A stretch of 64,000 nt of DNA from Haliclona indistincta. Taxonomy: Eukaryota > Porifera > Demospongiae > Haplosclerida > Chalinidae. A program made the position numbers and the translations under genes. This document shows, in pieces, positions 45,301 to 57,005 of this stretch. The notes under the pieces are model-generated. The model was not told the DNA's origin, searched no databases, and saw only the letters and a program-made list of their open reading frames with translations. Within the stretch, counting starts at the first letter, position 1. Each line of letters opens with the position of its first letter. The DNA is taken from contig OZ024784.1 of assembly GCA_964017065.1 (NCBI GenBank), positions 8,227,152 through 8,291,151 on the forward strand, written 5' to 3'.

Positions 45301-48300
45301 TGAAGAACAAGCGTCATGCTGATCGCAAGTTGCTGTTCACTCTCCTGACCAGTGCTATGGAAGTAGCTTCTATTGCCAAGGTTTGCTTGTGATCAATACA
45401 GCAAATTGCAAGCATGTCAATGCAGTAGTGTATTGTGTGGTTAAGATACAGTGTTGTTGATATACATGTACTTAACATTCTGTTGTATCTATTAGGTTCG
45501 CCACTCACTGCTCAATGAGGAGTCTCTGCAGCTCAGGGAGTCAGTGGTATATGCCATAATTCTTCGCATGTGGCATTCACTACCATTTGATAATATGGTA
45601 TCTCTGGTTCCCGATTCAGCTGAAGATATTAAACTAGAACTACTGGCTTCATCACTTGCTCTAGCAGCTAAGGTCGGGTGCCAACATTTATTTCTCCGAC
45701 AACGGCAAGTAGTTGGTAGAGTATCGTCGGCAGAGAGAGGATGGATGGAGAATTCTACCCACAGTGTTGGGTATGTCAGCATCAGTCCTTCACCATCAGA
45801 GCTTGCAGTGCCTAATGTAGTGTTTGTGGCTTCATCTGCTCAGCAAGATGCTCAGGCTGACATCAAGGACATAATAACAAGCAAATTAGATTTTGACACT
45901 CATTTGTTGCTCAGAGAAGCTCTCTTACCTTTATTTTCAGCTGCTGGTCTCAAGGTGCCTTCTCAGCTGAAAATTAAATGCCACAACAGCTCAGAAATAA
46001 ACATGGAGTACAACTTTTCTTTGTCTGAAGGCAATGTGGTAGTTGTTGACAGGAGTGTGAGTGGATCTACTCTCAGACCCTCTGGCCAGTCTCATAAACC
46101 AGAATCTGTGTTGCTTGTCCATCAGTTGTGTGTCAGCGGTAGCCTCAAATATCTCGTCAAAGACAAGTCTCCTCAACTTCAAAGTACGTCGTATCTTGTG
46201 ACTACTAAACCTATGGTAGATTTGAACGCCACTCGACAACATTCAAATATTACTTCAAAGTTTTCAGTCAGACTTGATAGCTTAATAGCTAATGTCACCT
46301 TTCCATTAATGATGATTTGTCGACACTCGAGTGAGAGTTTTCGACACTGGATAACATACCAGCGACCGATTCATAACCAGCTTGATAAACACAGTGCTGC
46401 TGCCAGCACAGCAATGGAAGAACTAGAGGAATCAGATCAACAATGTGCCACAGCATCAGCAGCTTGGACAACATCACAGCAGTTGGTTGAACTGTTCTTG
46501 AGTCTAGAGAAGGACAAGAACCCTCCATTAACAGTGGAGTCGTCACGTGGATCAGAGCCAAGCAGAATTATCGGCAGCAACACTCCAATCGAAAAACACA
46601 AACTAACCGAGTATTCCCACAGTCCCAAATATCCTCGTGCTCATCGTGTTGTAGCACAGGAAGGAGGCCAGCTATCCAGCGGTCAGTCCTATACTTCACT
46701 GACCTCAGGTGATCGAGAGCACGATTACCCTCATGATCATGTAGCTATCAAGATAGAGCCAACACCATCGGTATCTATCAAGTACCATCCCTCACACAAT
46801 CACGAAGCAGCTGATGATACAACAGATAGTCCACAGGTACTCAGCAGTGATAACGACACTGCCAGTAGCTGGGGTGCAAGTTACAGTGTGCCTTCACGCT
46901 TTGCTAGTAATCACAACAAAAGATCCAAACTAGAGACAACAGATCATGTTCAGAGTCGTCTAGAGACACCTAATATCAGAGAGGGTCTGTCAGTTGCTGA
47001 GGATAAGCTGCAGTTCAGTGTGTTTGGTCTGGTCAAGATCAGCACTATTCAAGTTCGATCACAGCTCGAGACTCTACTAACAATACTAGAGATACAGGGA
47101 GTTACTGGTGCTGTGGACTGCCGTAAAATAACACAAGGCAAGTCATCGACTGGTCAACACAAAGCCACACCTGGCAAACCAAGCAAGACTCTACTAGTTT
47201 ATAAAGGTAAGGGTGCAATGGTTTAATCATTCTTATTATTACCATCTCTTTCTAGTTCTTCCCACATACCTGTCTGTTGCAAGCACCCTCAAGAAGTGCA
47301 GCATAAGAGTGTCTGACACTAAGATCTCAAGAAGGTATGTTGTATCTGCACACTGTGTCCTATATTAGACTCGATATTATACATTTCAGTTTGCTGTTAC
47401 TATTCATTGTACCTGCAGTGACCTGGCTGTGCTATCAGCATATCCAGTTGAGTTCTGTGCCAGTCTTTACTATGGGCAACACCAAGCAGCTCCAGCATAT
47501 CGCACGCTGTTTCGCCTGCCACTAGTCACTACTGCTGTCAACCAGCCTCCTGTGGTCATACACAAGCAGTTCTTCAAATACTTACCTAGCTTCACTATCA
47601 TCTATAATGAAGTGTTTGCTCCCACAGTATCAAGGTACACATTACTCTTTCTCTAGAGTGTATAAAATAGTTATTATTATTATTATTATTCAGTTTGAGT
47701 GATGGAGTAGCTGTACCAGTGCCTGCTGCCGCCACATCAGTGAGTGTGTCAGACCTGCAGTTTCCTCCTCATCTTCCTCAAGGATCAGCACTGTTCTACC
47801 TAAACTGGTTCCATCTTGTGATCTCTCCACTACCCTCTCTGTCTGTCACTTACAAGGTAGATCTGAGTGTGAGACAACAGTAGTGTGATATGATCTTACT
47901 AGGTGAGTCCTGTCACGGCACAGTTGGAGACATCTGCTGTTGTCAACTTCTCTCTCAATGTTGGACAACACTCTCTGGAGTTTGATCCTAAGGTACCGTG
48001 TCATAGTGTCTCTGTTCTAGCTCATGTGCTTGTGCTGTTTGTCGTACAGGAACACAAGGATGAGTTGTCTCTTCGGTGTATTCTGCTTCCTCTGTTGAAC
48101 ATGAAGGGCAGAGTGGTTCCTAGCCCTACTAGTAGGCTCCCCAGGGTCACCATGGAGCTGGCCGTGAAGCAGGTCATTGTAGACGTTACTACCGACGTAC
48201 TCAATCAGCTGCTCATCTTACAATCATCCTTCATCAAGGTGCTTGGTCAATGCAAACACATGTCTTGGCTTTGTATAATACACTCTAGCATTCCAAGGTT

Positions 48301-48630
48301 TGGAGTCTAGATATGATTGTATTTTGGTCTTTTAACAACTTGTTCTGATCTATTGTATGAGTGTACCATAATGTTCTGTCACCTGTCTGTAGGAAGTCAA
48401 TGAACTCATCAATATGTTCTTCAATATTGGAGAGTCCATCACTCCCGAGAGATTGGATCGCATCAAACAGCAGTCCGAGTCTGGCAATGAATTTCTCTCT
48501 CTACTGAGCTCTGTGAAATTCTCTGTTCAGGTAATGATTTTTTTGCATAATGTATGAGCAATCTTGGGTGTGATTGTGTATGTGGACAAATCTTGTGTGT
48601 ATTCACTACACATTGTCACTGTATGCTCTA

Positions 48631-48686
<56 letters not shown>

Positions 48687-51600
48687 GCACGCACACACAA
48701 CACACACACACACACACACAGGGTGTGCAGATTACTGTGTCTACTCCTCTGAGGACAGCTACAGCCATTCGGTTCTCAACAGGCAACAAGATCGAGATGC
48801 TGATCACGAACCAGAGCCACCAGCAGTCAGAGCAGGAATCAACTGCTCGTCTTTCCCGGAACCTGTTGTTTGCTCTACACGGAAAAGTAGAGACTGAGAT
48901 CAATGTTGCACTGGGATACCTTCAGGTGTGCTATATACTGAGTGCATGGTGCTACCTAGTCTAGCTGCTATACCTTCTTCCCGGCCGCTATCATGCCCGA
49001 AACCAGCACACGCGGGGGAATAAGGTCTAGCAGATGTTGTATCTTTAGTGGGCCGGGCTACGTAGAGCGTTATCAAGTATTTGTGTACATAACTGCCCAT
49101 GCATGCCGTACCTGTTAATGAACCACGCCCTGTGCTACACATCGCGCATGAGAGATGTTAAGGGTGAAATTACTAGTACTGCTGACTTGCCCGTCGCCCA
49201 GCTAGTGGTAGAAGTGGAAGACAGAGACTTCGTGCACAAAGGCAGCACTTGGTATATGGCAGATTTCCCATAACCAGTTGGCAACGTCACGAACACGTTC
49301 TTCCCGCGCAGAAGTAGCTGTACCGCTTCCTGCTGCTCGGGCTTTAGCTCTGTTAAGCCGAGACATGCCAGACAATCGTCTATAACTCCCTTGTACTCCC
49401 TCTCGAACGCCTCGACAGTACTGGCCATCTTGCTCGTCGCGTTCGTGTGAATTTCATTAAAATTCTTTAGTGATCTCGGTTGCTGGGCAGTTGGCACCAG
49501 GATTCGTGGTGTTCCGATGTAATTATGCAACATCTGCTAGACCCTCTCTGCTATAGCGCTTCCGAAACTCCACCCCTAGGCGGAGAGGGTCGAGCAGCTA
49601 GACTAGGTGCTACCAGAATGCTGATTATCAAATAATTATTACCACATAGAAATTTTTGTAGCATAAAATAATTTTAGTCCAGATTACCAATTTAAAATTT
49701 TTCGCTGAAAAAAAATTTAATGTATGTCAATTTATATAATTATAAAAAAGGTGCAAAAGTTATGTGCAAAATTACGGTATCACAGTTCTTTGTAGCAATC
49801 CTTCTTCACAAATTTCAATTCATCTATTGTGTATTTTGTTAATAGGAGGATATTGGTGTGGAAGATGAAGATGACTTTGTAGAGCTTGCTTACTTCAAGA
49901 CTTGGATTGCTGTCAGGAACACATTCCAACAGGTACGTGACCCTTGCCCAGCATGGTCATTCATCCAGGTGGTGGTGGTTGATAGATAAGGTGTACTCAT
50001 TGTTATTGTTGGTTATCTGTAGAATGCTGCGCCATTGTTAGCTGGAGGAGATAGTGAAGATGACGATCAGATTACCTCACCACTAGACACGTTTGTCATC
50101 TCTATTCACTCTCCTCATCTCTATATACAGTCTAATGCTGTCGAGAAAGGTTTGTAGAATATACACCATCACTATAGGCGTCATTTTAGTACACACATCT
50201 TGCCTTGTGAGTATTTTTTCATTGTTGTGATACTGCACCTGTAGCAATCCTCTTCTGGGTGAACTGTAAAAGTGTCTATAACTTTTGGCAGAATGAGTAC
50301 AAGCAGTTGAATGCTGAGGTAACGTACAGCACTCACTAGAATATGATTATTATGAGATCTGATGGTGTATGTGCAGGTCCAACATGCTACAGAGGCTATT
50401 GTGGACAGGATCACTAAACCATCTACTCAGCTGCGCACACCGTCAATAGATTTCTCCAAGCCACGACTGGTGCAGATCAGTGTTAGTGATGCTGGCGCCT
50501 GCATGCCTCTCATACCTCAGGTACTGCATTTGTCTGTCAGCTAGTTAGCTCATCATTGTTTCTCTGTTCTTTAGCCTACTACCCCTCACAGCAGTGTGAA
50601 AGGTGAGCTAAGTTTGACCATTGATTTGTGGTTAGTCAGTGTATATACTTTTCCTCAGGTTTTCCTGCTCTGGTGTTGACTATCAAGACTATGCAGGTGT
50701 CAGTCAACTTGAGCAAAAGACTTGCCTCTGCTGGGAAGTTTTCGGGTTTCTGCATCCGATTTGATGAGCAGTTTCACTTCAGACACAAGACATGGACTGT
50801 GGACCCAAAGAAGCACAAGTTCCTCAACTATGGTATGATGCATAATGTGCATCTGAAGTCATAGTTATTGTGTATGATGTCACTCCAGGTGTTGTTCCTA
50901 GTGGTACATATCGATTGTGTATTGTGAACAGACCAAGATATGAAGGAGGAAGTGAGTGAATGCACCAGTTACTGATATAATTTCATTGTGTTTCCTCAAC
51001 AGACTCCGTAGGAGAGAAACTAGTCAGTGCATTCACGTGGAACATGTCCGGTGTAGACATTAACTCTACCACTGACATTGGTCGGCACATCTCTACTCTC
51101 GTGAAGACACTAACATCCATTGGCAGTGAGATAGAGGATCCTCAGGCATACAACTCCCCTCCACCAACCACTGCTGGCATTCTCCCTCATCACTCTCCTC
51201 GACCATATCACCGTAGGACTCATTCTGGTGTGAATCGTTCTGATGAGCTGCAAGCACTCAGAGCAATGGAGTTGGACCTTGCTAGGCAGACTAGAAAGCT
51301 GCAAAAGCTCAGGTAAAGATGGTTTCGTGCTCAACTGTGTACATAGCTGAATTAATTCCTCTCAGATTGAGTGGAGCAGAGCCAGACAGTCTCAGGTCTG
51401 AAGAAGACACGTTTCAACAACTAGAGAAGAACCTCTATCGTGGGATCAGAAGAGTACTACGAGGAAAGAAGATCTCTCTACAGCAGCTGGGACAGATACT
51501 GTACCCCAGGTCTCCTGCTGTGGACCACAATAAGAGAAGGTCCTTGCACTCTCTGACACTACCCAGACGCCGGCTACTCACTCACCATCAGGGCATGGAG

Positions 51601-54600
51601 TCCTCTCCTACTCCTCTTATTATGCACTCCAGAGGAATGCCTGACACTAAAACTTCTCGAACACACACACGCTTCAAATCAGATATCTCAGAGCTACTGA
51701 AAGGAATTCAAGTTGATGAAGATAGTTGTACTGAGCAGGGCAGTGAGGAACTGCTAGCAGCTAGAGCTGCTTCACAGCAGTCTGTAGACACTATCAGTGA
51801 GACCACAGTTGAGAAAGAAGGACCAGTTGAGAGAACCCTCAGCGAAGAGAAAGAGAGCAGACAGGAGAAGAAGGATCTTTCTAAACAGCAATCAGAACCT
51901 CTCATTCCTTCGATTGATATTGAAATCAATGTAACTATCAATATTGATTGTGGTTCTATTGTACTTCACTCAGAAGATGTCGGGTGAGTAGTATATATCA
52001 GATCTTTGATGCTGTTGTTTGATCTATTCCTCCAGAGCTATTGATCGTCATTTGTCAGGTGGCTGGGGATCAGCTGGTGACCTCCACTCTTCCTCAAAAG
52101 TATGGGACAGAAGCAAGCAGCACACCTCGGTGGTCACGTCTATAGCTGTCCCTGCATTGGAAGTGCGAGCTCACTACCAAGCCATCGTTGGCAAGCCATA
52201 CTCCACTACCCCTGTCTCTCCAGTGAAGTCACTCTCAGCTGCTCATACTCCACGAGGAAGGAGCCCTGTACCAACAGGAGAGCGACAGGACCCTATCGAT
52301 ACTACACCACCATTTCTATCAGCTGGTGACAAAACAGCTTCGTTTACTATGACTGATGAAGAGTCTGCTAGACTCAGCGGTCTTCCTGTGAAGAAAGGGA
52401 TACTGTCTATTAAAGCTACAGTTGGGTCTGTTCCACAGGACGTGGAACTCAATCCTAGCCTGATGGAGTTCGTAGAGCAAGTTGTGCGTCCAGTTCATGA
52501 TAGCATTTTCCGTAATGACAGAGTACCGTCACCAGTGGATGAAGATGAGGAGGATGGAGATGAGAGTGTGAAGCAGTCTGAGAGCAGTAGCAGTGCAGCA
52601 ACATCTCGACCTCTCTCCTTTCCTGTCGATGTGTGCATCACGTTTCAGATGCATCCCTCCAAGGTGTATCTGACATGCAACCCTCACTCACGTGTGAGGT
52701 GCATGATTGCTATTCCTACCATCAGCTTTGCTGCTTCTTTCTCTCTGTTTTCACGCAAGATCTACGAGTTGCCTGGAATCATTCCTCAGGCTGACTCCAG
52801 TATCTATGGTGCTTGTGTTGCTGATGACATCACTATGTTCAACAACTTGTGTGTCACTGGTTGTCTTCAAACCTTTGCTCTAGTTCTGTACACTCCTCAA
52901 GTCCATACCAGCAGTACTAAACTGTCCTCTGCTAAAATCGAGGACAAAGAGGCCTTCAACTTGCTCCTTGGTCAAGCATTCATTCACCTTAGTCGCAAGT
53001 CAGTGTTCACGCGAGGACCACCAGTTGGCAGTGATGTTAAGAGTGTTGATGACTACACACTTCACCAGAAGACTAAAGTGTCAGGTATGTCTGTAAGTAA
53101 ATTATGTGCACGATTATTAATTACCTCTAATAGTGATTCCAATGGTGGAGAGTCTGGTTGTGGCTTATGACATGCGGAGACTGAACGATATCGCATGGTT
53201 TAGGAAGTGCTGGTACAACACTGGTCTAGTGGAGGCTATCTTCATTGGATCAGGTCAGAGACAAGGAGACCCTACCACTCCTCAGCAATCCATGTCCTAC
53301 TCAACTACAAGTACTCCTCATGCTGACTCTACTATCTGGAGTCCATCCATCAGTGGAGAGTCATCAGTAGGTCAGTAGACCCGTTATGTTAGTCAGCTAC
53401 CTGTAACAGTGTCAGTAGACCCGTTATGTTAGTCAGCTACCTGTAACAGTGTCAGTAGACCCGTTATGTTAGTCAGCTACCTGTAACAGTGTCAGTAGAC
53501 CCGTTATGTTAGTCAGCTACCTGTAACAGTGTCTGTAGACCCGTTATGTTAGTCAGCTACCTGTAACAGTGTCAGTAGACCCGTTATGTTAGTCAGCTAC
53601 CTGTAACAGTGTCAGTAGACCCGTTATGTTAGTCAGCTACCTGTAACAGTGTCAGTAGACCCGTTATGTTAGTCAGCTACCTGTAACAGTGTCAGTAGAC
53701 CCGTTATGTTAGTCAGCTACCTGTAACAGTGTCAGTAGACCCGTTATGTTAGTCAGCTACCTGTAACAGTGTCAGTAGACCCGTTATGTTAGTCAGCTAC
53801 CTGTAACAGTGTCAGTAGACCCGTTATGTTAGTCAGCTACCTGTAACAGTGTCAGTAGACCCGTTATGTTAGTCAGCTACCTGTAACAGTGTCAGTAGAC
53901 CCGTTATGTTAGTCAGCTACCTGTAACAGTGTCAGTAGACCCGTTATGTTAGTCAGCTACCTGTAACAGTGTCAGTAGACCCGTTATGTTAGTCAGCTAC
54001 CTGTAACAGTGTCAGTAGACCCGTTATGTTAGTCAGCTACCTGTAACAGTGTCAGTAGACCCGTTATGTTAGTCAGCTACCTGTAACAGTGTCAGTAGAC
54101 CCGTTATGTTAGTCAGCTACCTGTAACAGTGTCAGTAGACCCGTTATGTTAGTCAGCTACCTGTAACAGTGTCAGTAGACCCGTTATGTTAGTCAGCTAC
54201 CTGTAACAGTGTCAGTAGACCCGTTATGTTAGTCAGCTACCTGTAACAGTGTCAGTAGACCCGTTATGTTAGTCAGCTACCTGTAACAGTGTCAGTAGAC
54301 CCGTTATGTTAGTCAGCTACCTGTAACAGTGTCAGTAGACCCGTTATGTTAGTCAGCTACCTGTAACAGTGTCAGTAGACCCGTTATGTTAGTCAGCTAC
54401 CTGTAACAGTGTCTGTAGACCCGTTATGTTAGTCAGCTACCTGTAACAGTGTCTGTAGACCCGTTATGTTAGTCAGCTACCTGTAACAGTGTCTGTAGAC
54501 CCGTTATGTTAGTCAGCTACCTGTAACAGTGTCAGTATCAGTTCAGCTCAACTGCTTACTATAACAATTATGTTTCACTGCAGAGCCAAGTTGTGTGCCT

Positions 54601-56644
54601 GAAGAGTCTGACACTATAACTGCTGAGATATCAGTAGCTGCATCTGTAGCTGATCTCCGTCTGCTTTGCAACATGGCACAGGTCATGGGAAGTACACAGT
54701 AAGTATTGAGACAGTCTAGTACACATGACCATCTCATCTCTGGCTAGTGTGCTGGTGTCTCATTTGAAGTGTGAGGGTCATGCTGACATACAACACAATG
54801 AGTTGGTGCTGCTCAGCTGTGACGGTGCCATTGCTGAGATAGAGGGTGAGGCTAAAGGAGGAGTGCTTGCTGGCAATGTGAATATCGGAAGCACCAAGAT
54901 TAAAGGTATGCTCTTTTCTAAACTTTATTATTATGTTGTGATTTGTTTGTTGCAGTATCCACATCTAGTCAAGATGGTTGTATTCCTCAGCACAAAGCCA
55001 GTACCTCTATTGGGCTCATTCAAGGTCACATTGACTACATGAGTGCCCATATTCTTCTGCTGAGAGCATCAGAGCTGTGTGTGATGTTGTCGGATGAATG
55101 GAAAGGATTACATCAAGAGCGCAGTAATCACCAGGAGCCACCTCAAATACAGGTTGAAGCTAGCTTCACATGGAACACACTCCAGATCTCTATCCATCGT
55201 TCCACAACCAAGTGCATGTTTGGTATTGCCCAGCGACTGTATGAGTTTGTCATGCAGCAGAAGAAGCGAAGCGAGCGAACTATAAGTTTGATGCTACCAG
55301 CAGGTACAGCTGTGTCATCAGCATTTGCTGCCTATCAGGAGGAACAAAAAAGAGCCGAAGAGAGCAGAGCAGCTAAAAATGGTTAGTGTAGCATGCTAGG
55401 AGATTGGTTTGCCATGTTGTTTATTTTATTCCACAGGGAATCCTCTGTTAGAGTATCACCACTGGCTGTGGGCAGTAAGAGTGGGCAGCCTTGAGCTGAT
55501 GAGGACTCTGGGTCTCAATGCTCCTCACTGTCACCATGATGTGTCTCTGGGAGGCAGTATAAAGGTGTCCGGACAGAACTTGTGTCTCGTGTGCTTTCAT
55601 GGGCCTAGTTTCCGTGACAGTGAATGGGCGGTGTTCAATGTTGACTTGATCAATGCTAGTTTCTCTACCCTTGCCTTGCCTGGGGTGATAGAGAGAGATG
55701 ATGTGGAAATGGGCTATTCACAAGGTAGACGGCTCTGTCAGCAGGTCTGCACACTGCGTCTAGGACACAAGGGTGCTTTGTTCAAAGAACTAGCTGCAAT
55801 CTATCGTGTGTCTACTGGAAGGAGTGGAGTATTACCAATGAATCCAAGAGAGCTTCACGACTGGCTAAAATATGTCTGCATTGACCACTACATTCATGCT
55901 TCCTCTCAGGAAGCAGCCAAGCCTTCCAGTTTATCCAAGTACACTCAGAAGCTCATTATCCAGCCTATTCTTTGCATGCCAGCATTTGAAGTCAAGCTCA
56001 TAAATGATCATTTTTGGCCGTCACTTCATGTACTAGAAAAACCTGACCCGCGTAATCTCTCTGCAAATGCCACTGTTGAGTGTAGCTTCTTCTCGAACTT
56101 TACTGACGGAATATCTGTCACTACTACAGTGGACAACTACTTATTCCTTCATGATCTTATCACGTCATACATTGACCACTTGGAGAAGAGCAAGATATCA
56201 TTCCGTAAGTGAATATAGTTAGATTATGACATGCTTGTTACTATATCATTCTTAGGTCCACCATTCATTGAGTTACACCTGTCTGCTGCTGGCCCATCAG
56301 CACCTACTGATGAAGCCATCAGCTTCTCTGCTGATCCACCCAGTCCTAATAGTCCTCCATTACGACGTTTCACAAACATACACTGGGAACTGAACCCCAA
56401 TCTGCTCCTCATGTCAAAGTCTCAGTGGGCTAGTGGACAGTTCAATCCTCACATAAACTGGCTTCTAGAAAGACTTGGCTTTGAGCATGCTCGAACAACA
56501 ATCCCCGAATGCATTCAACGTGGCTTGATGGATCCTGTTGACTTAGCAGTATCTTTATCAATAGAACTGTTAGTTAAGCTGTCTGCTACAAAAAAAGTTC
56601 GCCAAAGAGGTTTGTCTCCTGAACCAGATCGAAAGGAGCCATGA
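33319..56644 (+). CDS. BLTP1: Bridge-like lipid transfer protein 1 (KIAA1109/Tweek)
   Basis: BLTP1 is a giant rod-like protein that carries lipids at ER-plasma membrane and other contacts. About 40 exons span 23 kb. The first are 33319-33478, 33641-33719, 33886-33939, 35004-35115, 37889-37935 and 37983-38068; the last is 56256-56644. The N-terminus has a membrane anchor (LVLPVVLSALWILWDLLYS), then HIGNLRVSVLTGRVLFKDVH and GDGHALLRWWKK, as in Tweek proteins. Other matches are LQLNGFQFHWYNR, KGRMLFGNHMVEKTLVIYF, LPFTEFLPKVQRVGFSAQ, a Cys-rich CGCCGGCPFLDDL segment, ACMVADDI-type RBG repeats, VVAYDMRRLNDIAWFRKCWY and the C-terminal HARTTIPECIQRGLMDP. Long Ser-rich linkers lie at about 41500-41810 and 43740-44250. 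Introns carry many repeats and one RecQ-bearing element. An AATAAA lies near 56930. Some internal exon ends were not resolved. Confidence 0.93.
34151..34474 (+). other. Unassigned open segment in BLTP1 intron 3
   Basis: A frame of about 105 codons without an ATG runs to a TAA at about 34474. It reads NLRAIYWEAPGGNGFYSDLP and later has two CxC-type pairs (DICACGHNMP, YHYCTCCG). An AG lies before the AAT of NLRA, so it could be spliced, but no donor follows before the stop. It does not match BLTP1. It may be a decayed element or an alternative terminal exon. The opposite strand is also open for 75 codons. I do not recognise it. Confidence 0.3.
35286..36090. repeat. Near-perfect palindrome with 266 bp arms (BLTP1 intron 4)
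   Basis: Left arm 35286-35551 and right arm 35825-36090 are inverted copies, with a 273 bp spacer. Each arm contains about six tandem units of about 33 bp built on GATGCTTGCAAAAGTAAAGG, AACAAGATGG. The unit is a multiple of three, so each arm also reads as a repetitive peptide (MMLAKVKEQDG units), identical on the two strands. The spacer carries three direct copies of a roughly 62 bp unit with CATCGGACTGCGTCCTCCAA. Confidence 0.92.
36957..36988 (+). repeat. (AAG)n microsatellite
   Basis: A run of about ten GAA/AAG trinucleotides in a BLTP1 intron. Confidence 0.85.
37225..37375. repeat. Dispersed repeat, copy in a BLTP1 intron
   Basis: Inverted relative to the copy at 27325-27445, sharing CATGAGTAGCCGCCATCTTA and TAGTTAAAATGCAGTAGAAA. 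The right end carries the palindrome CATTGCCGATCGGCAATG. Confidence 0.7.
38571..38650 (+). repeat. Three-copy 27 bp tandem repeat (BLTP1 intron)
   Basis: GTTTAGTAGCCTAACCTAGT and AGCA(G/A) recurs three times with single-base changes, just after the exon encoding YSVDIPG. Confidence 0.85.
39034..39410. repeat. Dispersed repeat, copy 2 (in a BLTP1 intron)
   Basis: Aligns with the complement of 18900-19297. It begins with the partly palindromic TTAACCCTCGGCACATGCGC and GAGGGTTACGGTA. About 370 bp, non-coding. Confidence 0.75.
40185..40810. mobile_element. 626 bp element with 18 bp inverted ends (BLTP1 intron)
   Basis: AATGAGTAGTTGAGCATG at the left and its exact inverse at the right bound the segment. 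The interior has a G-rich GGTGGGTGGG and AGGGCGGG block similar to one at 6598 in the PYURF intron element, which hints at related interiors. No transposase was recognised. Confidence 0.7.
48632..48720 (+). repeat. (CA)n microsatellite forming a BLTP1 splice acceptor
   Basis: About 85 bp of nearly pure CA dinucleotides run to CACACAG, after which the exon GGT GTG CAG ATT (GVQITVSTP, matching human GIQVTATTP) begins at 48721. The CA repeat therefore supplies the acceptor AG. Confidence 0.85.
48957..49605. mobile_element. 649 bp element carrying a RecQ helicase fragment
   Basis: Inverted ends TAGTCTAGCTGCT / AGCAGCTAGACTA are flanked by a perfect 9 bp direct repeat, GGTGCTACC (48948-48956 and 49606-49614). 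The CTAG palindrome at the ends leaves a one-base ambiguity. Inside, on the minus strand, is a truncated helicase reading frame. It lies in a BLTP1 intron between the exons ending at 48925 and starting near 49845. Confidence 0.82.
49135..49533 (-). pseudogene. RecQ-like DNA helicase N-terminal fragment
   Basis: The 132-codon frame contains a RecQ-type Q motif and Walker A box (LKPEQQEAVQLLLRGKNVFV, TLPTGYGKS) and motif Ia (VISPLTSLMRDV). It stops right after motif Ia, close to the element's inner border. The DEAH box, helicase C and RQC domains are missing, so it is not an active helicase. It is either a gene piece captured by the element or the remnant of a helicase-encoding parent element. 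Confidence 0.8.
53371..54537 (+). repeat. 40 bp minisatellite, about 29 copies, at a BLTP1 splice donor
   Basis: The unit GTCAGTAGACCCGTTATGTT AGTCAGCTACCTGTAACAGT is repeated head to tail with almost no divergence. A few units have GTCTGT instead of GTCAGT. The exon encoding GESSV ends at 53370, so the first base of the array is also the first base of the intron. The next exon starts at 54584. Confidence 0.95.
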
Positions 56645-57005
56645 GACTATTAATACTACACTGTCATCTGTAATGTTCAAATGTACTATACATCAGTCAA
56701 TAATATGATAACTGTGTTACGTTTGTGAAAAATAATGCTTTGACATTCATCTACTGTTAACCAGTCAAGAGTTGCACAACTAGTCTGATATTTTAAAATC
56801 AGTTTTAGGAAGAAGGCTAAGTTTGCTAATGCTGCATGCAGGTGTTGGACACCCCATCAACATCAAAAGACTATTTAGTCTACACAACCCACAAGCCCAA
56901 TAGATCAGTAATGCTGTGTTAGTAAAATTAATAAACAAATTGATGAATACAGAGGATGAGTATATGCGTGGTCGTACATGATTCAAGAGAGTATATTACA
57001 CATTA
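56645..57005. other. Convergent 3' region between BLTP1 and the receptor kinase
   Basis: 361 bp between the two stop codons. It holds AATAAA at about 56930 on the plus strand and no gene that I can support. Confidence 0.6.

Noticed and set aside
48527..48903. His/Thr-rich and Cys/Val-rich frames
   Set aside because: Products of translating the (CA)n microsatellite in six frames.
49135..49533. Functional RecQ helicase gene
   Set aside because: Ends after motif Ia, lacks the DEAH box and C-terminal helicase domain, and lies inside a small inverted-repeat element.
53371..54537. CRISPR-like array of regular repeats
   Set aside because: The 40 bp units abut with no unique spacers, and the context is a eukaryotic intron. 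It is a minisatellite.
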